Notes: a model not told the origin generated them from the sequence alone. Shown: positions 41,735 through 52,832, numbered from the stretch's first letter. The stretch: 64,000 nucleotides of DNA from Palaemon carinicauda (GCF_036898095.1 NC_090759.1:15665886-15729885), one strand, 5' to 3'. Translations and numbers: made by a program.

Positions 41735-42195
41735 CAAAGATACATACATATACCAAGGCACTTCCCCCAATTTTGGGGGGTAGCCGACATCAACAAAGGA
41801 AACAAAACAAAAAGGGGACATCTACTCTCTACGTTCCTCCCAGCCTGACAAGGGACTCAACCGAGTTCAGCTGGTACTGCTAGGGTGCCACAGCCCACCC
41901 TCCCCCGTTATCCACCACAGATGAAGCTTCATAATGCTGAATCCCCTACTGCTGCTACCTCTGCGGTCATCTAAGGCATCCGAGGAAGCAGCAGGGCCTA
42001 CCGGAACTGCGTCACAATCGCTCGCCATTCATTCCTATTTGTAGCACGTTCTCTTGCCTCTCTTACATCTATCCTCCTATCACCTAGAGCTTTCTTCACT
42101 CCATCCATCCACCCAAACTTTGGCCTTCCTCTTGTATTTCTCCCATCAACTCTTGCATTCATCACCTTCTTTAACAGACAGCCATTTTTCAAAGA
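41735..42195 (-). mobile_element. LINE 3' end (RTE-like), solo
   Basis: Minus-strand frame 42231-41998 ends DGRNTRGRPKFGWMDGVKKA, then EARERATNRNEWRAIVTQFR, a C-terminus typical of RTE-like LINEs. The 3' part has aattttgggggaagtgcc and ends in a tatgtatgtat tail at about 41735. I recognise this as a very common decapod repeat. It is 5' truncated. Confidence 0.8.
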
Positions 42196-42560
42196 TAAGC
42201 CAATAAATGTGATTGTAGCATATGAACACAAAATAGTTGGAGCTAACTTATCTGAAATACATGGTCATGTAGAAGCAGATATCCTGACTCCCAATCAAGT
42301 TCTTGCAATTGCTGCATATGAGGAACCGCATGATATTGTAGTCATATCTCCAGACACAGATGTTTACACCTTGCTCATGGATGTAGTAGCTAATAACCAC
42401 CTCCCACACCGGCACACACTTATGGTGTCTACAGGTACCAAACGAGGACAACTTGCTATTGATATTGTACAGAATGTTGCTCGCTTAGGAAAGAAAAAAT
42501 CACAAGCTCTTATTAGTAAGTTCATTTTAATAAATATAAAAAATCTTGGTTTAAAATGAT
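42196..42560 (+). pseudogene. Fragment of a transposon-associated hypothetical protein (PIN-like?)
   Basis: The frame 42209-42559 has IVAYEHKIVGANLSEIHGH, VLAIAAYEEPHDIVVISPD, TDVYTLLMDVV and HTLMVSTGTKRGQLAIDI. The ISPDTDVYTLL pattern recalls a group of hypothetical proteins whose sequence has EEADTRILLHA followed by VVISSDTDVF, often fused to Cys-rich tails. A possible splice donor (gtaagt) sits at 42516-42521, after which the peptide becomes low complexity. The 5' part is cut by the LINE piece. Function unknown. Confidence 0.45.
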
Positions 42561-42597
42561 TATTAGTATCTGTCTCTATACATAAGTGGATCCTGGG

Positions 42598-42755
42598 AGC
42601 GTCATTGTTCTATAAGTCTCTATATGTATTTCCGTACGTTTACTGTACCTATAAAATGTAAAGAAACAACCAGTCCTCTGAAGAAGTATTACGAAACTAA
42701 TCAGGACTGAATCTTATATTTCATATTTTCATTTTCCCCGTGGTTCTTTTGTATC
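42598..42755 (+). repeat. Right member of the inverted repeat pair bearing a hammerhead-like core
   Basis: Blocks gggagcgtcattgttcta, agtctctatatgtat, cgtttactgtacctat, cagtcctctgaagaagtat, catattttcattttcccc, gtggttcttttgtat. Inverted match to 40468-40650. The outer side runs into CG/CA/TA microsatellites. Confidence 0.9.
42671..42709 (+). ncRNA. Hammerhead-ribozyme-like motif (best copy)
   Basis: Stem I: cagtcct (42671-42677) pairs perfectly with aggactg (42703-42709), 7 bp. Core CTGAAGA (42678-42684) fits CUGANGA. A short stem II region agtattac follows, then GAAA (42693-42696), a minimal stem III (one A-U pair around ctaa) and C at 42702 as the cleavage position. This is the layout described for minimal type I hammerheads of Penelope-like elements and retrozymes. 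Weak point: the base pair closing stem II next to the core would be A-C. Confidence 0.65.
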
Positions 42756-42782
42756 TGAGCATCACGTTTCCCTGCGATTTTT

Positions 42783-42787
42783 ACGCG

Positions 42788-42828
<41 letters not shown>

Positions 42829-42842
42829 ACACACACACACAC

Positions 42843-42901
<59 letters not shown>
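42783..42901. repeat. (CG)n-(CA)n-(TA)n compound microsatellite
   Basis: gcgcgcgcgc, then about 55 bp of CA with one ct break, then about 57 bp of TA. Confidence 0.95.
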
Positions 42902-42902
<1 letters not shown>

Positions 42903-43171
42903 TGTATATTGCTACTCATGGTAATAATTTTCCAACTTAATTACATGCTTTTTAGTTATCGAAACTTGAAAGAGGAAATATGTTTTATCTAAATTTAAGT
43001 TAATCTATGTCAAAATCAGCACCCAGCTGGCACAAACCGCTGCAAATGTTAAACATTTTAATAGACAGCGTGTAACAAACAAAGGGTAGCTTTCGTTGGT
43101 TGGATTGCTCGGCTTTGAATAAAATGTCTTACGTTTAGGAATATATAATTCCAAGCACAATTGGTGTAGAG

Positions 43172-43219
<48 letters not shown>

Positions 43220-43619
43220 GTTGTTGTTGTTGTTGTTGTTCATTAAACGGTTCGTCAGAGCCGGTTGTCGAACGTGCTTGTCAAACGGTTTGAAGAGGTG
43301 TCATACAGTCAAACCTCAGTGTAAGTGACTCGTGTTGTTTGTGAAGCCAAGTTACCACCGTCTCCTTTATGCCTCTCGTCCAGGACGATTTGATTGCCAT
43401 TGGATTAGCAGTGACACTATTGGGAAGAAAAGAAAAATAAGATAAAAGAGAATAAAGGACTGGTTGCTATAAAGAGACCTACTTTTAAACACCAACTTGC
43501 TTGTTGTTTGAAATTAGACCCAGGTGACTGGCGTAATTATTTGAGGATGGATGCATTTACTGAGGCGTGTCACCTCTTCAATTACGTATGAAGATACATC
43601 TATGAGAAATAAAAGTCAT
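42902..43619. other. Non-coding with an (ATT)n-(GTT)n run
   Basis: An ATT run at 43172-43219 passes into GTT at 43219-43240. No gene is recognised elsewhere. Confidence 0.7.
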
Positions 43620-45290
43620 AACTTCACATGAAAGCCCGAGTGCCACTTTACGTTATTAAGCAACAGCAGGTTACTTGATGATCTGAAATTTTCAGCTAGC
43701 ATTCCCTCCAGCTCTTTATCACCAATCATACCAGAAACGAGTGATGCTCTTTATAAGGTTCTTCAAAAAGCAATATCTTTTAACGAGTGTTTATTGAAAA
43801 CATTATGACAGAGCTGAAATGTAGTAAGATAAATCTATATCAAGGTCAGTAACAAAAGGAAAATTGCGGGTTTGTGCCATGTTGTTGTAAACGTTGCTAA
43901 CAAAATGATCAGAGAAGAGGCTGCAAACAAAATTCAGACATTGGTTGCCGACACTGAAACGAGAAAAATCGGAAAATTAGAACAAAAAAATAATGATATG
44001 CAATGTGTACAATGATGAAGATGATGTAGTAAATGCCTTGATTCAAAGAAATCATTACTTAGGCCCATTGCGTCAATAGGCGTAGGAGGAGATGATGATG
44101 ATGAGACCAAATTCAAAATATAGAAGAGAAGATAAGTGTAGTACTGAAGAAAAATGCTGCAGGTCGGACTACCCACTATGTGTTGAAATATGATCCTGAA
44201 GTTCGAAAGGCTATTCACGATAATGGGGACAAACTTATGTTGCGATGGGGTACTTATGACACTTGATAGGTAGCCTACCACGTGATCACCTGCCACCACT
44301 GTTAGAGGTATGGACATCTTGAAAAAGATTACAAGTCTAAGAACGAAGATAAAGTCTGCGGGAAATGTTCAGAAAAAAAAAACATTCCACCAAGGAATGT
44401 AACTTGCAAATGCCAAAGTGTATTAATTGCACAAAGTTAAACAAACCAAAATGGCCATGTAGTCAATTCAAAAAATTGCAAAGCTTTTGTGTTGGGATTG
44501 AAAAGGCTAGCAGAACTGATCATGGATACTAAGGATATCATAAACTGTGGCTACCTAAATATATAATTTGTTAGTAACAAAACTATCCACTTGCACATAC
44601 TAGCTTGCTTGCTTGCTTTAGATTGCCAGGAGCTTCTCTCCGGACAGGGGCTCTTTGACGGTATGTGTAGCCCCTAGGTGATTCTTTACTAGCATTATCT
44701 GAAACATGGCTAAAAAAAAAACTTTGACAAGGCTATGATCACTGAAACGAACCCCCCACACACATACCTTCTTTCACATTCCGAGAGAGGGTAGGTCTCG
44801 TGGGGGTGTCGGACTCTTTATTCATAAAGGTTACTCACATCTCAAACTGTTAAAAAGAACTAGTGTAACAAGTTTTGAATATATAGAAATAAACTGTATG
44901 AAAAAAATATCCTTTGTAAGTCTACAAACTCTCGAGAACAAATACTAGTATCTTCTTAGAAGAATTCAGCGCATTCATTGGGATGATTACTATGGAGAAA
45001 AATGAATTACTTATTTGTGGAGACTTCAATCTTTGGAGGGATGACACATCAAATCTTGACGCTTTGGCATTTAGTGGTTTATTAGAAACATCAATTAGTG
45101 AATAATGTCTACTGTACAACTACTTTAACTGGGTATACGTTGGACTTAGTTTTAAGTGATGGAATTAACAACATTGTATCGGATATATAGGTTGAAGAGA
45201 AATGAACTATCTCCCCAGTGCACAAGCTTATTACGTTTAATCTACCTCTACAGAAACATGCATTAGTAAAGAAAATAAACTTTGGGCATG
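43620..45290 (+). pseudogene. Decayed LINE, ORF1 zinc knuckles and endonuclease remnants
   Basis: ORF1-like pieces: SASIPSSSLSPIIPETSDAL (about 43700), QTLVADTETRKIGKLEQKN (about 43940), then Cys/His pieces CHHC, RYGHLEKDYKSKN and KVCGKCSEK (about 44285-44380), alike to gag-type knuckles of I/Jockey LINEs. Endonuclease pieces: GLFIHKGYSHLK (about 44815), ELLICGDFNLWRDD (about 45015), then TLDLVLSD and SPVHKLITFN (about 45140-45240). Several frames and stops. A small segment at about 44040-44110 resembles the 3' end of another LINE (gcgtcaataggcgtagga, GAT tail), so it is itself interrupted. Confidence 0.65.
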
Positions 45291-45299
45291 AATAAATTA

Positions 45300-46848
45300 T
45301 TTTTTCATACTGTATTTATTGAAGAAGTCACACAAAATGAACGATGCTATCAACATTCCCTTTGATCATGATAACCAACGTTTGTTTTAGGTTATCCAGT
45401 CTATTTTCAACAAACATCGCTGAAGCTGAATGGTGCCTCGGGGTATTGGTGAGGCGCCTTAGGATATCATTGTGAATGACTGTGATACGTCTCATTGATT
45501 CACGCGTATAGTTTGCCCATAGCGAGCAGCCGTATACGTTATAGCAGTAGGTTTGAAATAGGAGTTTTTTGATATCTTGGCGGCAAAAGGCAAATCTTCT
45601 CGTTACCATGTTCCCTAGACAACACAATTTACGTCACCTGTTTTCAATGTCAGATGTGTCCTTTAAATCTTTCGTAATGATGTGACCTAGGTAAGGAAAA
45701 TCATTGACAAATGCTAGCTGATGGTTTTGAAGGAAAATATGTGAATCTTCTACGAAATGGAGCGCTCTAGGAAGGACAGACATGCACTGTCTTCGATTCG
45801 TTATAGATTATGTCATGTTCATTAGCGTATGCGTTGCAGGTGTCGATAAGACGTTGTAGGCCTTGGGCAGAGGGGGAGATGAGGACCATATCGTCAGCGT
45901 AGCAAAGGTTATTTATGGTAAAGCCATTAACCGTACAACCAATGGGAAGTGAATTCAGTCTGATATTTAAATCGTCTGTGTAAACATTAAATAAATATGG
46001 TGAGAGGATGCCTCCTTGCCTTAGACCGTTGGATGAACCGAATTGCTGGGATAGGACATTGCCCCATTTGACGCAGAACTGTTGTGTTGTGAACCAACAG
46101 TATAATATACCGATGAGATATAGAGGAGTTCCCCTTTTGCGTAGTTTCAAAAAGAGTTTCAGATAGTTTACTCTGTCAAATGCCTTCCGCACGTCTACAA
46201 AACATAAGTAGACAGGGGAGGCCGAGGATATATAGAAATTCAATAACTCCTTTAAAATATAGATACAGGTGTCAGTCGAGTGGTTAGTCTTAAAACCAAA
46301 TTGATTGTCTGCGGTGTGGATAAATGGTGCAAGGCCACGGAACAGAAGAGATTCAAATATTTTCGATGAAATTGTTGTGATGGCGATGGGGTGGTAGTTT
46401 CCTGGGTCACTGGCATCCTTCAGTTTGTTTTTTATGAGAGGTATTAAGTGGACAAGTAGAAGGGTTTCGGGGAGATATTGGTGTAATATACAGACATTAA
46501 ATAGTGCAGAAAATAGGATATAAATTATAGGGTGGCAGAATTTGAAAGCCTCGGCAGGAAGGCCATCGCAGCCGGGTGCCTTGTTACTAGGTAATTTCTT
46601 GATAGCCTCGACACGTCACTCGGGGAAATACGGTCACTATATTGAAAATCCATATTGACATTGATGAAATTATCCACTTCATTTCGGGTATCTTGGTCAT
46701 TTATACAATTTAGGATGGTACTAAAGTGATCCCCCCACACTCTTGCGATGGATTCTTCGCCAACTGCATCCCCTACTCTTTGGGATAATTTGTTTGAAAC
46801 TGGAAGACACTCATAAGCTCTCCTTAATGAATATGATGTTCCAAACAC
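45300..46848 (-). pseudogene. Non-LTR reverse transcriptase, 5' truncated and frameshifted
   Basis: From 46848: ESIARVWGDHFSTILNCIND, then a SDVSRL segment, a break near 46590, fingers with SSKIFESLLF-like and QFGFKTNHSTDTC (about 46300), then frame 46243-45767 with YLCFVDVRKAFDRVNYLKL, GLRQGGILSPYLFNVYTDD and an intact YADD (CYADDMVLISPS). The last frame (45627-45328) has CRQDIKKLLFQTYCYNVYGC and an ending rich in Asn/Asp. Clade not assigned; it differs clearly from the LINE at 14-17 kb. Opposite in strand to the LINE pieces on both sides, so it may have inserted into them. Confidence 0.8.
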
Positions 46849-47090
46849 TTATATTGAACAAATTTCCAGATTTAAGACGAAAAATAATTCAGGAACAATC
46901 AGTTCATCCATATGGAACAAGAAATACAAACCCAACTCTTCCTTTCATACGTATTAATAGATGCGAGCAATCGTATTTATACCAAGGTATTAAACTTTGG
47001 AATACTCTACCCGCTTATCTAAAGGCGTTGCTTAGCGTTAGTAACCACAATGCAAGTATCAGTTTTCATTGTTTAGAATATTCTTATTTG
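46840..47090 (+). pseudogene. LINE C-terminal fragment
   Basis: Plus-strand frame has SVHPYGTRNTNPTLPFIRIN and YQGIKLWNTLPAYLKALLS, the usual last segment of CR1/Jockey RT proteins. It may be the 3' end of the same LINE whose 5' parts are at 43620-45290, split by the minus-strand insertion; the RT core is missing. Confidence 0.65.
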
Positions 47091-47336
47091 TAAAAATAAT
47101 TCTTTTACTGAGTTTTTTGCTTAATATCTACAATTTTTCAATGTATATACCATTAGTTTTCATATACCATCCTTCTTTATCATATAAATATACATTTCCA
47201 TTTGTTTTTAGGCTAACAATCTCATTTATATGTATCTATGTGTATATATACATTTTTATATTATCTAGGCTATTCATGAGCTTTAAAATTATTCTAATAC
47301 CTTCTTTAGGCTTGTTATCCATTCAAGGACGGCAAA

Positions 47337-47338
<2 letters not shown>

Positions 47339-47388
<50 letters not shown>
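47339..47388. repeat. (TA)n microsatellite
   Basis: About 50 bp TA run at the end of the preceding LINE fragment's 3' region. Confidence 0.95.
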
Positions 47389-47389
<1 letters not shown>

Positions 47390-47399
47390 TGTCAACCAA

Positions 47400-47917
47400 C
47401 TACTATATTTATTACGAATATAATGTCGTGAACTGCATGCAATGCCCCTTCATCTTTATGAAAAGTGTGTAAATAGAAAAATGAACGATTTCTCTTTAAC
47501 TGTAGGTATATATAGGTTTAATTTCTATTAATAAAACAGGGAAATAAATCAAAATAAATAGAATAGCTAGTAGCTTTCACATTCGAACTTAGCTACCAAA
47601 TAGCTATTGTGTGAATATTGAAATTTAGCATATTAAATTAATTTTTATTAATTATATCACTTAAATTATAATTAAAAGTACTAAACATTAGTATATAATA
47701 CTATTAATGGTCTATCTAACCTAAATCTAATTAATCTTTAAAGGAGTTTTACAAATTTTGTTTGGTAAAATTTAAAGCAGACGAATTCTGTAACTTGTTA
47801 ATACCAAAACAAGTTAGCAAAACATCTTTAGGATTTCTGGTTTTACAGTAAAAAAGGATATCAATAGTACAAAATACTTTTGATATAAAGAAATTTTATT
47901 ATTTTAATAGCGTCAAT
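47400..47917. other. AT-rich intergenic DNA, nothing recognised
   Basis: No gene or clear repeat. Confidence 0.5.
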
Positions 47918-48060
47918 AATAAGTCTATATTTTATAAAGGAATTTCTAAATAACTTAAACAATAGCTATTGATTATGATTGCTTTACGTCACAGCATTTT
48001 TAGAATATATTTTTTATTCACAACCAAACACAATTATTATTATTTAAAAGGCGCTACTAC

Positions 48061-48120
<60 letters not shown>

Positions 48121-48400
48121 TCTCTAAGCTACAACTCTAGTTGGAAATGTAGGATGCTATAAGCCAAGGCCATCCTGTATAAGCCCTGGGGCCCCTACAG
48201 GGAAAGTATCCCAGTGAAGAAAGGAAATAAGGAAAAACTAAAAGAGAAGTTTGAAAACATTAAACTAATGAGTCTACATCTTATAAAGAAATTTCTAAAT
48301 AGCTTAAACAACAGCTATTGACTATGCAATCCTTAGGTCAAAAGTTATTCATAGTTCTTCATAGTACTTTTAAAGTAGTTTTTTTTCACAACCAATGTTT
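47918..48400. repeat. Diverged direct duplication of about 115 bp flanking a LINE tail
   Basis: Copy one (47918-48033: aagtctatattttataaagg, ttctaaataacttaaacaa, agctattga, ttcacaaccaa) and copy two (48262-48395: gagtctacatcttataaaga, ttctaaatagcttaaacaa, agctattga, ttcacaaccaa) bracket an ATT run and LINE 3' end. Confidence 0.75.
48058..48245 (-). mobile_element. Solo LINE 3' end with (ATT)n tail
   Basis: Same 3' end as the LINE at 13851: agctacaactctagttgg, aggatgctataagcc, cagggaaagtatcccagtg, gaaaggaaataagg, with an ATT run (48058-48119), the tail on this strand. Severely 5' truncated. Confidence 0.85.
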
Positions 48401-48674
48401 AGAATGAAAGTAATATAGGTTTTCAATTAATATTCAACATTATTATATGAAAATGGACATATTATTGACATATATTACGTCAAAGACGGCGCATCATTTC
48501 GTGGTAAACAAAATTATTGCCCAAGTTGTGGAATGATCTTCCTAATCGATTTAACTTCAAAAGTTGAAACTTGCAGCGAATGTTTTTATGTTGAGCAAGC
48601 TGACATAAGTCTTTTTATAGTAAATATATGAAATATCTGTTATGATGTTGTTACTGTTTTTAAATTATTCTAGA

Positions 48675-48840
48675 AACAGGCCTACATTGCTGAGAACTAT
48701 GAAGCGTGAAGTAGATGATGAATGGAGAAGTATTGAATTAAAAGCTCAAGATAGAGACGACTGGCGAAATCTAACCGAGGTCCTTTGCGTCAATTGGCGT
48801 ATGAGGAGATATTGAGGATGATGATGATGATGATGATAAT
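48675..48840 (+). mobile_element. Solo RTE-like LINE 3' end with (GAT)n tail
   Basis: Plus-strand frame LLRTMKREVDDEWRSIELK, AQDRDDWRNLTEVLCVN, then stop and a run of gatgat at 48820-48838. A typical RTE C-terminus (AQDRdeWR). Confidence 0.75.
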
Positions 48841-48867
48841 GCCAGATTGTTCATTATTACTTACATC

Positions 48868-48972
48868 GTTTATTTATTTTCTTATTTCCTTTCCTCCCTG
48901 GGCTATTTTTCCCTGTTGTAAGCCCTTGGGCTTATAGCATCTTGATTTTCCAACCGGGGTTGTAGCTTAGCT

Positions 48973-49040
<68 letters not shown>
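48868..49040 (+). mobile_element. Solo LINE 3' end with (TAA)n tail
   Basis: cttatttcctttcctccc, tgggctatttttccctg, cttatagcatcttgattttcc, ttgtagcttagctatt, then TAA run 48977-49040. Same family as 13851 and 48058, plus orientation. Confidence 0.85.
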
Positions 49041-49041
<1 letters not shown>

Positions 49042-49196
49042 CGCTAGTAACTGGGGATAGAGTATGGAAGTATATACAGTAACCCTTTTCTTCAAAATAA
49101 AATACGTAACAAATTATTAGTATTGTCCCTAAATATTGAGTATTAGTAGTTCACAATAATCTAGAAATATAAAGATCTATATCCGATAAAAATTGA

Positions 49197-49199
<3 letters not shown>

Positions 49200-49281
<82 letters not shown>
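49200..49281. repeat. (CT)n microsatellite
   Basis: About 80 bp uninterrupted CT. Confidence 0.97.
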
Positions 49282-49286
<5 letters not shown>

Positions 49287-49387
49287 TTATGAACAGTGAC
49301 AAAATTAAGATAAATATTTCCTATATAAACTAAATGTATGGTGTGCAATAAACTAATATTTTATAGCCTGTAAGTCCAGCCTTTTAA

Positions 49388-49390
<3 letters not shown>

Positions 49391-49421
<31 letters not shown>
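49391..49421. repeat. (GT)n microsatellite
   Basis: About 30 bp GT. Confidence 0.95.
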
Positions 49422-49425
<4 letters not shown>

Positions 49426-49805
49426 CACTATTAGCCATAACTAGTCCCCCTGTAGGACAAAGTCCTCAGACACGCCCTTCCACTCCCGTCTTTCTATGCC
49501 AGTCTACTCTTCAAAATGTCTTATTTCTTCGAAAAATACGATCGAAATATTTCGTGAGAAAATATTTAAAATTAGATTTAGTACGGTATTAAATAAAAAA
49601 AAAAGAAACTAGAGATTGTTATATGTTAATCATGTGTCATACAATGGCTGATTTTAAAAGGAAACCTTATGCCAGCAAGCACCCAGATCTACAGGAGATG
49701 GTGTGGACCTATGAGTGTGTCCCAACTCGGAAAATCATATGATTAATTTGGCAGATCTCTGTATGATTTATAGTTCCACTAATAGTTTCAAGAAAAGCTT
49801 GTGAA

Positions 49806-49849
<44 letters not shown>
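49806..49849. repeat. (TAG)n microsatellite
   Basis: About 14 TAG units. Confidence 0.95.
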
Positions 49850-49950
49850 ATTTTATTTCTTCATCTTTCATCCAAGTGTTTACTGGTTTGCTTAATATCG
49901 GCCATATTAGCTGTAGCGTTTCCTAAAGTTAATTGGGTAGATTTCAATCC

Positions 49951-49956
<6 letters not shown>

Positions 49957-49999
<43 letters not shown>
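49957..49999. repeat. (TC)n microsatellite
   Basis: About 42 bp TC. Confidence 0.95.
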
Positions 50000-50000
<1 letters not shown>

Positions 50001-50383
50001 ATACAAATAAATGGAACAGGTATCCAGCGGATGTAGTAAACAGTAACACGGTAAACGAGTAAGAATAAGTTGGACAAGAAACACGAATGAATTAAAATCA
50101 TATTTAATACAGTTATTAATTTTTCTTTTAGAGATTTTTGTGTGTTAATTATGCTATTCATGTGTAGCTAGGCTTAAGTGGTTTGTTTTAATACGAAGCC
50201 TATGGTCAATAGGGGCTGTAGTAGACCAGTGAGAGCGGACCTACTTACAGAATCATATGATTCATTTAAATGAATCATATTTAATCGACTTCGTTTATAA
50301 ACATACAAATGATTCAATAATAATAATAATAATAATAATAATCGTTCGTCTTTAGAATAGGCGAGATTAATACCCCCCCCCCT

Positions 50384-50440
<57 letters not shown>

Positions 50441-50780
50441 AATGGGTCGCCAGATATATAGAAGTTAATTCATTTCAGCGTTCAGTAATTCCTATTAACA
50501 TTAACAGTAGACGACAATGTACAGTAAGGGCCAAAGAATTAGAAGATATAAAGAGAAAAGTGATATGTTATAAGTACATAATATAAGATGGTATAAAAAT
50601 GTTTTTGTTATATTTCGAATAAAGTTAAGGTTAACTGCGCTCTTCATAACGAAATGTCAATCCATTTTAGTTTCAATTTATGTCATAATAATAAGCATTA
50701 TGAAAATAGATATATGGAATAAAAATAAGAAAAACGCATCGAATTATAGGAGTGGCTTCCACACGGTTGAGTCGAAAACA
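50000..50780. other. Non-coding with TAA and TC microsatellites
   Basis: TAA run at about 50317-50342 and TC run at 50384-50437; atatgattcatttaaatgaatcat at 50254-50278 is a short near-perfect palindrome. No gene is recognised. Confidence 0.6.
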
Positions 50781-51617
50781 ATTTGTGACGCTCGTTGGCC
50801 ATCTTTCAGAGATAATGGATGTCAAAACAGGTGTTCCCCAGGGATCGGTCCTGGGTCTGTCATTTTTTCCTTCGCCTCGGTCAGCTGGTAGGCTCAGCTC
50901 CATACTCTTTCAAGGTATAAAAGTTTAAAGGTCGCTCATGAATGGCAGAAGCAAGGTACAGTGACATTGCCTTAGCAATCAGGACAATGCCCTACAGACT
51001 GACCATATATGGCCAGCGCCCAAGCTTCCTCTCCACTCAAGCTAGTACCAGGGAGGGCCAGGTAGTGGCTGCTGATGACAGCAGATAGACCTATAGGCTC
51101 CCCCAAACCCCCTAACCTTAGCTCACAAGGATGGTAAGGTTGCAGACACTAATGGCACTAGCAAGTCTGAGCGGGACTCGAACCCCCGACTGGCAAACAC
51201 CAGACAGAGACGTTACCAATCAGGACACAGTCATGAAAATATCTACTCCCTCTGTATTACACTAACCGCTGATTTAACTCATTTAAAAAACTGGCTAATA
51301 GCAAGTAATTCAACCTTAAATGAAAGAAGGGCGTACTTCATAGTCTTCTCTCTGGGTAGAGTTCCAGATCACATAAAGGTTGCTATAGGAAATCACACTC
51401 TTGACCAGAAGTCCAGTGGTAGATTCTTAGGGGGTAATGCTTGATAATAAACTATCTTTTAGTGAGCATGTTACTCTGACAGTTAATAAACTTGCCAAAG
51501 GAATGGGTATCATATATAGATTAAGAGAGTATTTCCATTTATATATTATAAAACTATTGTATCACTCGTTAGTATCTCCTCAAATAGATTACTGCATTAC
51601 GTAAAAAAAAAAAAAAA
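50781..51617 (+). pseudogene. LINE RT fragment split by a SINE
   Basis: Before the SINE: EIMDVKTGVPQGSVLGLSFF, the GVPQGSVLGP motif (about 50812-50870). After it: SLCITLTADLTHLKNWL, IASNSTLNERRAYFIVF, SGRFLGVMLDNKLSFSEHV (one indel) and LLYHSLVSPQIDYCI, then a poly(A) run at 51602-51617. The YADD segment should fall where the SINE sits and is not visible. Dead copy. Confidence 0.75.
50918..51235 (-). mobile_element. tRNA-derived SINE
   Basis: Read on the minus strand it starts with a tRNA-like head: an A-box-like gtcctgattggtaacg (51211-51226), then gtttgccagtcgggg and a B box gggttcgagtcc (51174-51185). The body has gcaaccttaccatccttg, ggtttgggggagcctatag and tggtcagtctgtagggcat, and it ends near cctttaaacttttatacc. 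I recognise this as an abundant decapod SINE. It lies antisense inside a LINE fragment. Confidence 0.85.
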
Positions 51618-51658
51618 ACTGGTAAGAATCATAAGCTCCAGTGATTACTTAGCTCATA

Positions 51659-52420
<762 letters not shown>

Positions 52421-52511
<91 letters not shown>
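52421..52511. repeat. (TA)n microsatellite
   Basis: About 90 bp TA with a few acat breaks. Confidence 0.95.
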
Positions 52512-52514
<3 letters not shown>

Positions 52515-52561
52515 GATTCCTGCAGGAAACATAATGACGCCACCAAGACTATCGCCTTCAA

Positions 52562-52568
<7 letters not shown>

Positions 52569-52633
<65 letters not shown>

Positions 52634-52638
52634 GTATA

Positions 52639-52683
<45 letters not shown>
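52569..52683. repeat. (TA)n microsatellite
   Basis: About 115 bp TA with tatgta variants, directly adjoining the hammerhead-like fragment. Confidence 0.95.
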
Positions 52684-52686
<3 letters not shown>

Positions 52687-52764
52687 ATACTTCTGAAGAA
52701 GTAACACGAAACTTATCAGGCCTTAATCTTATATTTCCTATTTTCATTTTCCCTGTGGTTCTTT

Positions 52765-52770
<6 letters not shown>
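52684..52770 (+). repeat. Third, truncated copy of the hammerhead-bearing repeat, inside (TA)n
   Basis: cttctgaagaagtaacacga, aacttatcaggccttaatc, ttatatttcctattttcatt, ttccctgtggttcttttg. It matches 42676-42755. TA runs border both sides. The left end falls within stem I, which keeps only three pairs (one G-U), while the core CTGAAGA (52693-52699) and GAAA (52708-52711) are intact. Confidence 0.8.

Positions 52771-52829
<59 letters not shown>
52768..52829. repeat. (TA)n microsatellite
   Basis: About 60 bp TA on the right side of the repeat copy. Confidence 0.95.

Positions 52830-52832
<3 letters not shown>

Noticed and set aside
42701..42940. Frames coding runs of Ile/Tyr or Thr/His
   Set aside because: They are translations of CA and TA microsatellites.
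51174..51226. A and B box pair could be a tRNA gene
   Set aside because: The downstream body and tail match a SINE and the acceptor arm does not close, so it is the head of a SINE.
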